DNA of 64,000 bases from Pseudomonadota bacterium (GTDB taxonomy: Bacteria > Pseudomonadota > Gammaproteobacteria > Pseudomonadales > Azotimanducaceae): the NCBI GenBank assembly GCA_027624035.1, contig JAQBUI010000005.1:46661-110660 (forward strand), in the 5' to 3' direction. A program made the position numbers and the translations under genes. The notes beneath the pieces were generated by a model, which saw nothing but the letters and a program-made list of their open reading frames with translations, was not told the DNA's origin and made no database searches. Position 1 is the stretch's first letter, and each line of letters begins with the position of its first letter. Positions 60,601-64,000 of the stretch are shown here, piece after piece.

Positions 60601-62402
60601 CCGGTCAGCGCCCGTTCGAGGTGGGCAATGGCATCACTGGCGATGTCGATGGTGCGGTCGCTGGGGAAGCGGGCGGCAATCTGGATCTGTTCCGGTCGTG
60701 TGGCCTCCGAGGCATCGCTGTTGGACACCACCCACGGCAGCGCGATGATCACCGTAATCAGAATGGCACCCACAGTACTCGCCAGCAGTGTCGCTGGCTG
60801 GCGCAGCGCGGCGGCCACGATGCCGGTGAAGATGATCCGGGCGGGGTCCGGTTTGCGCAGGTTGCCCCGCAGTTGGCGTCGGCGTCGATTTTCAAGCAGG
60901 CGCCTGGCGGCGGCGGGAGCGGCCAGCCGATGCGCCAGCAGCGGCACCAGGCCTACTGCCACCAGCAGCGATGCCAGCAGCGGCAACAGGATCGCCAGAC
61001 TGACGACAGCAATCAGGCTGCGCATCATTTCATCATCCATCTCTACCACGGCGGCAGGCAGGAATACGACGGCCGTGGTGGCGCTGGCCGCGGCAATGGC
61101 GCGCACGGTGCGCCGCAACCCCTCACGGGTGGCGGCTTCGATGGGTTGGTCACGTTCAAGGCCACGGGAGATGGCTTCAAATACCACCACGCTGTTGTCG
61201 ACAACGAGGCCAATCGCCATCATCAGGCCAAACAGGGAAACCAGGTTCAACGACTGCCCGCTGATGTACAGCAGCGACAGCGCCGCCATCAGACTGACCG
61301 GAACGGCAATCGCGACCACAGCAACGGCCCGCCACTCGCGCAGGAAGAAAAACAGCACCACCAATGCAATCAGAAAGCCCGATGCGCCCAGCCGGGAGAG
61401 CCTCGATATCTGTTCTTCCACGGCTTCGGCGGCATCGAAGTTAATGACCAGATCGAGCCCCTGGGCGGCCGTTTCATTGCGCACTTCTTCCACCCGTTCA
61501 CGAAGCGTGCGGCCGAGACGAACCAGGTTGGAGCCCTGTTCCTGGAACACCACCAGGCCCACGGCGGGTCTGCCGTTGACCCGGAGCAGCCGTTCTTCCT
61601 CCCCGGTGCCGAGCTCGACCTCCCCGACATGGCGCAGCAAGCCAGGGCTGTTCCAGGCGACCCTGGAATCTGCCAGCGCATCAACCCCGATCGGGCGGCC
61701 GTCCAGCACCACGGCAGTGCGGCCGCTTTCATCTTCCAGCGCGCCCACATAGCGCATCCGACCGACTGCTCGCTGAACCATGCTGACGATGCTATCGAGG
61801 GTCAGGCCGATGGAGGTTGCCCTCATCGGGTCTACCGTCACGTTAACCTGCTTGCGGGCGCCACCGGACGCCTGGGCCTGGCTGACGCCGGATATCACGG
61901 CGAATCTCGGTGCGATGATCTGCTCGGTCAGGTCATACAGGGCATCCCGGTCACTTTCGTCTGCGCCCAGGATGTGGATCATCATGGCAAGGTCCGAGAT
62001 GGCGCCTGTGCCGGCGGCCCTGACGTTCATCCAGGCGCCACGGGGCTGTTCCCGCTGCATTTCGGTCACCACCCGCTGCAGTTCGAGTTCCCGGATCTTG
62101 ATGTTGACGCCCGGGTCGAAGCGGACCGTAAAGTTGCCAGAAGGTCCCTGGACCTGCCCCCAGGTCTCCGAGACACCCGACATGGCGGAAACCTTTGCCT
62201 GCAGGGGCAGCAGGATGTCCCGTTCGATCACCTCAGGTTCGCTGCCCGGCCGGTAGAACTGAACGTTGATCCGGTTGCCGACCAGTGTGGGAAACAGCTC
62301 AACGGGCATCTTGAGCCACGCGACCATTCCCAGCAGCAGAATGCCGAGAAAGAACATCGACACCGCCACAGGTCGATGGATCGGCAGCATGAGGAATCCC
62401 AC
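57672..62402 (-). CDS. Fused RND permease - membrane linker - ABC ATPase (1576 residues)
   Basis: One uninterrupted frame encodes three modules. Residues ~1-1040 form an RND permease of the HAE/AcrB kind: TM1 near 10-30, periplasmic loops, TM4 AIGLVVDNSVVVFEAI with the conserved Asp, second half with LVLVGLTVNPAILLVDRM, ending LLVMPVGYILLRRVDD. Residues ~1040-1290 carry about six further membrane segments and a positively charged loop. Residues ~1295-1530 are a complete ABC ATPase: Walker A GPNGAGKTTLL (Lys1325), Q-loop LPQD, signature LSGGMRQR (~1418), Walker B IIIVDEP (Glu1443) and switch His1474. TM10 lacks the AcrB Lys (Asn-Pro instead). The gene starts at GTG 62402, 1 nt after the stop of the other RND gene, and overlaps the ABC-2 permease gene. 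A transporter combining proton-motive and ATP drive is inferred. Confidence 0.85.
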   Translation of the reverse strand: MGFLMLPIHRPVAVSMFFLGILLLGMVAWLKMPVELFPTLVGNRINVQFYRPGSEPEVIERDILLPLQAKVSAMSGVSETWGQVQGPSGNFTVRFDPGVNIKIRELELQRVVTEMQREQPRGAWMNVRAAGTGAISDLAMMIHILGADESDRDALYDLTEQIIAPRFAVISGVSQAQASGGARKQVNVTVDPMRATSIGLTLDSIVSMVQRAVGRMRYVGALEDESGRTAVVLDGRPIGVDALADSRVAWNSPGLLRHVGEVELGTGEEERLLRVNGRPAVGLVVFQEQGSNLVRLGRTLRERVEEVRNETAAQGLDLVINFDAAEAVEEQISRLSRLGASGFLIALVVLFFFLREWRAVAVVAIAVPVSLMAALSLLYISGQSLNLVSLFGLMMAIGLVVDNSVVVFEAISRGLERDQPIEAATREGLRRTVRAIAAASATTAVVFLPAAVVEMDDEMMRSLIAVVSLAILLPLLASLLVAVGLVPLLAHRLAAPAAARRLLENRRRRQLRGNLRKPDPARIIFTGIVAAALRQPATLLASTVGAILITVIIALPWVVSNSDASEATRPEQIQIAARFPSDRTIDIASDAIAHLERALTGHPAVETVEALIEPDGAGLTISFIDHDDLPADFEVQQIWSLVRKAAKSVQGLEILRPGDERRNGSAGGNQSPGEAFRGAPAEIILSGPDTRVLTDLASSVEARLESLPQVEDAWTSVRPGMSEYWLSPVRSTFEALGLSFSQVTPILSLAGREGQRMDTGFVLDNGRELPLVVERRSAREENIGLQELGRLRVQTPSGVHPIDHLADIRKMPAPPVIAHHNGRRELTVRYRLRGDIPQTGPSRIAIEEQIAEAISAIPRPRGTAVETQEEDTTTSWTRRVGFPALGLLFLVLAMTFESLTLPILVLLALPITLLGAVWALALSGTAFSMMAALGALVLVGLTVNPAILLVDRMQQLTREGGWKLGSAAYGAVRERTRPVLMTTATTIAGLWPLAITSGRENEIWPPFAIIVIGGLITSGLLTLLVMPVGYILLRRVDDIFSRVGPWLVLAWMLGTVLIMGTLILSDTVTSMLWQSVLTILTASALLAIVVMIFRPSDIPVPDTAGGPPSLVVRFLHKTYGMPGAIRRGLMAPSVFRSAVSARGGSTSLKEDARDSLIPLGLGVTGGATLALMVQSAFWQVFFWLVASLMLGRLLIAVRRFRGDSAGRFEPAITLALPWLALAAFTSHEAIVPYVNGLVLPGVYFVCGIAALVLLLAQSLRRTAKQASVNNNSRRPAGRLTSIWRDWSIRLAGPDLPVRPIEALAGIHFNIDRGMIGILGPNGAGKTTLLRQLAGVMDPTRGTIRVGGVPMPKIQRHLAEWVGYLPQDAGMPGGMSPREYLSWYAALYNIPPAERQQRVDGLLTEVGLTDKVDERIASLSGGMRQRVAVARALLRLPPIIIVDEPTVGLDPRERIRFRNLLSRLARDRIVLMSTHVVEDVAVACDRVLVIARGHLVYDGETGALARVANGRVWELRSPSNEVSLPDGVIRSQETPAADGAVIHRLIHADKPATTATPLPATLEDGYMWLLSQTEAFA

Positions 62403-62403
62403 G

Positions 62404-64000
62404 TCAGCGGCCCGGGCTGGATGCCGGACGGTGGCGGATGCTGTCCAGGATCAGATACAGGCAGGGCAGCACCACAATCGAGCCAACGGTCGAGGCAATG
62501 ATCCCGCTGATGATCGTCATAGCCATCGGGGCACGTAATGCCGCGCCTTCACCGGAACCATACAGCAGCGGCGCCAGCACCAGGACGGTGGTCAGGGTGG
62601 TCATGATAATCGGCCGCAGGCGGATGCCGGCGGCGGCCACCAGCGCGTCGACGCGTTCCTGGCCGTCGGCCATCAACTGCCTGGCGGTTGAGATCAGCAG
62701 CACCGCATCGTTGACTGCGACTCCGGCGAGAACAATCAACCCCATCATGGCCATCACGCCGATGGGCTCACCGAGTGGTGTCAGCGCCAGCGCGACCCCA
62801 ATCATCGCAATCGGGATGGCTGCCAGTACGGTAATGGGATGGATGAAGGATTCGAATGACCCGGCGAGCACCATCAATACCAGCACAAGAGCCAGGATAC
62901 CGGCCAGCTTGAGTTCGCCGAAGGTTCTGGCGCGTTCTGCCTCATCGCCACGAAGCTGGGCGTGGAGCCCTGGGGACAGGGCCTCGTCAGCCAGCAGCTT
63001 GTTGACCGCGGCGATCGCCTCAGGATAGGAGACGCCATCGGCGATCTCTGCGGTGACCTGGGCGGTTCTTCGCTGGTCCCGCCGGAAGATCTCCCGGGCA
63101 CCTTCTGTCTGCACGAAGGTGGCGATCTCTCCTACCGCCACCTTCTGCCCTTGTGCGCCCCGGAACACGATCTGGCTCAATGACTCCCGGGTGGCTGGGG
63201 TGCCTCGGAGATTGACCGGTCTGTCCTCGTCACCCATGGACAATGTGGTGACATCACGGCCATTGAGGCTGGCTTCGAGCACCAGTGACAGGGTTCGCAG
63301 GTCGATGCCCAGACCATCGGCCATGGTTCGATTCAGCACGATGCGAAGCTCAGGTGGCCCCCCTTCGAAGGACGAACGAACGTTCCACAGTTCCGGCAAG
63401 GCCGCCATCCGGGTTTGAATCTGGTCCGTTCCCCGGCGCAGGTCCGGTAAAGCCTGGCCCGAAATTTCCACCATTACCGGCGGGCCGCCACTGCCGAGGG
63501 CACTTGCCAGCGCGCCTGATCCTACCTCCCAGTCCACCGTGGTCGTGGGGAGCGATGTCAGTTCTGGCGTCACGGCTTCCGCGATCTGCCTGCCCGTAGG
63601 GCCACCTGCGCCGACCCGCACTGTAATCCGTGCGGTGTTTTCCTCGGTCAGTTCGGTTCGGATCAACCGGCTGTCTTCCGGCAGCCGTCCGATCTCGGAG
63701 AGCATGGCTTCGAGGTGCTCGCCCGTTGCCTGCTCGACCAGGGATTCAATGCTCTGGACCACGCGGCTGGTGGATTCAACCCGTTGCCCGGACGGACCCA
63801 CGATTCGTATCGAAAACTGCCTGGGGTCCGAGGCGGGTAACAGCTCGGTACCCAGATTCAATAGTGAGAAACCGGCCAGGCCTGCCAGCACTGTTGCCAC
63901 GAGGACAGTGATCAGGGGCCTTGCCAGCAGGCGGCGAACCAGTTGCTCTACTGCCAGGCGATATCGGGGCGTGACGCTCCGGGCTTCGGGATTGTATCCA
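62404..64000 (-). CDS. RND efflux permease, partial (5' end beyond right edge)
   Basis: 532 residues of the C-terminal half of an RND permease; the frame is open to the window edge. It begins around TPRYRLAVEQLVRRLLARP and TM7 (LITVLVATVLAGLAGFSLL). The large second periplasmic loop follows, with KVAVGEIATF and a docking-like region, then TM8-TM12 (AGILALVLVLMVLAGSFESF; PITVLAAIPIAMIGVALAL; MAMMGLIVLAGVAVNDAVLLIS; RPIIMTTLTTVLVLAPLLYG; AMTIISGIIASTVGSIVVLPCLY). It stops 1 nt before the fusion gene start, so the two RND chains are made together and may form hetero-trimers as MdtB/MdtC do. The adaptor gene is expected further right. Confidence 0.85.
   Translation of the reverse strand, partial: GYNPEARSVTPRYRLAVEQLVRRLLARPLITVLVATVLAGLAGFSLLNLGTELLPASDPRQFSIRIVGPSGQRVESTSRVVQSIESLVEQATGEHLEAMLSEIGRLPEDSRLIRTELTEENTARITVRVGAGGPTGRQIAEAVTPELTSLPTTTVDWEVGSGALASALGSGGPPVMVEISGQALPDLRRGTDQIQTRMAALPELWNVRSSFEGGPPELRIVLNRTMADGLGIDLRTLSLVLEASLNGRDVTTLSMGDEDRPVNLRGTPATRESLSQIVFRGAQGQKVAVGEIATFVQTEGAREIFRRDQRRTAQVTAEIADGVSYPEAIAAVNKLLADEALSPGLHAQLRGDEAERARTFGELKLAGILALVLVLMVLAGSFESFIHPITVLAAIPIAMIGVALALTPLGEPIGVMAMMGLIVLAGVAVNDAVLLISTARQLMADGQERVDALVAAAGIRLRPIIMTTLTTVLVLAPLLYGSGEGAALRAPMAMTIISGIIASTVGSIVVLPCLYLILDSIRHRPASSPGR

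Noticed and set aside
59974-62501. Very long plus-strand open frames (592 and 658 codons) across the RND-ABC gene
   Set aside because: Composition is Ser/Arg- or Gln/His-rich nonsense and lies antisense to recognisable RND motifs; they are shadow frames.
1-64000. Prophage or integrative element boundaries
   Set aside because: Apart from the single SSB-tip protein there are no integrase, terminase, capsid or tRNA-attachment features, so no element was called.

Overview
The window reads as chromosomal DNA of a GC-rich, heterotrophic, probably marine gammaproteobacterium. Support for this is the family content: RhlE-type helicase, a TIGR01777 epimerase with DUF2878 and DUF6134 neighbours, a Bax-like glucosaminidase, CusCBA, a CymA/Mtr-type cytochrome system, and many PhyH, TauD, SMP-30, VOC and alkylsulfatase-type catabolic enzymes. 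The taxonomic placement is an inference from families, not a search. No rRNA, tRNA or CRISPR was seen. Genes are dense on both strands, with several families of short intergenic repeats between them.

Layout. 1-0.35 kb: an anti-sigma-like zinc-finger membrane protein cut by the left edge. 0.5-6.6 kb: rhlE, an SDR, a two-gene potassium-channel operon (DUF6394-like membrane protein plus channel/RCK protein) and a frameshifted DUF4199-like gene. 6.7-17.4 kb: PhyH dioxygenase, epoxide hydrolase, P-loop kinase-like protein, a redoxin/cytochrome c/copper-monooxygenase-like fusion, a Baeyer-Villiger-type monooxygenase, a TolB-like propeller and a Bax-like hydrolase. 17.5-23.3 kb: TIGR01777/DUF6134/DUF2878 cluster, a PhoR-like kinase without a response regulator next to it, a tandem repeat array, and a small protein ending in an SSB-like acidic tip. 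23.3-36.8 kb: catabolic and accessory genes (alpha/beta hydrolase, VOC, a 5'-truncated MFS exporter, kinase-like protein, TauD dioxygenase, alkylsulfatase, LLM monooxygenase, SpoIIE-STAS regulator, D-aminoacylase-like amidohydrolase).

37.2-43.9 kb holds a tightly packed operon for electron transfer across the cell envelope. It encodes an ethylbenzene-dehydrogenase-like cytochrome, an MtrA/DmsE-type decaheme cytochrome, an MtrB/PioB-type porin, an OmcA/MtrC-type decaheme lipoprotein and a NapC/CymA-type tetraheme quinol oxidase. Together these could carry electrons from the quinone pool through the periplasm and outer membrane to an extracellular acceptor, or in the reverse direction. Just downstream (44.2-50.6 kb) is a copper/silver-type RND efflux operon (Cys/His/Met-rich protein, CusC, CusB, CusA).

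50.6-56.8 kb carries DUF1330, SMP-30, a PIN toxin with an apparently decapitated antitoxin, PhyH, an NAD-dependent epimerase, VOC, ppa and a small exported repeat protein. 56.9-64.0 kb is the most unusual part: a minus-strand operon with an RND permease (cut by the right edge), a second RND permease fused in one 1576-residue chain to extra membrane segments and a complete ABC ATPase domain, and an ABC-2-like permease overlapping its end. This looks like a hybrid transporter combining proton-driven RND and ATP-driven ABC modules.

Interspersed are at least three repeat families: an ~85-bp element in single or tandem copies at four sites, a ~140-bp palindromic MITE-like element at three sites, and REP-like GGGTCAGAGTCGAATT elements, one forming a perfect 42-bp palindrome.
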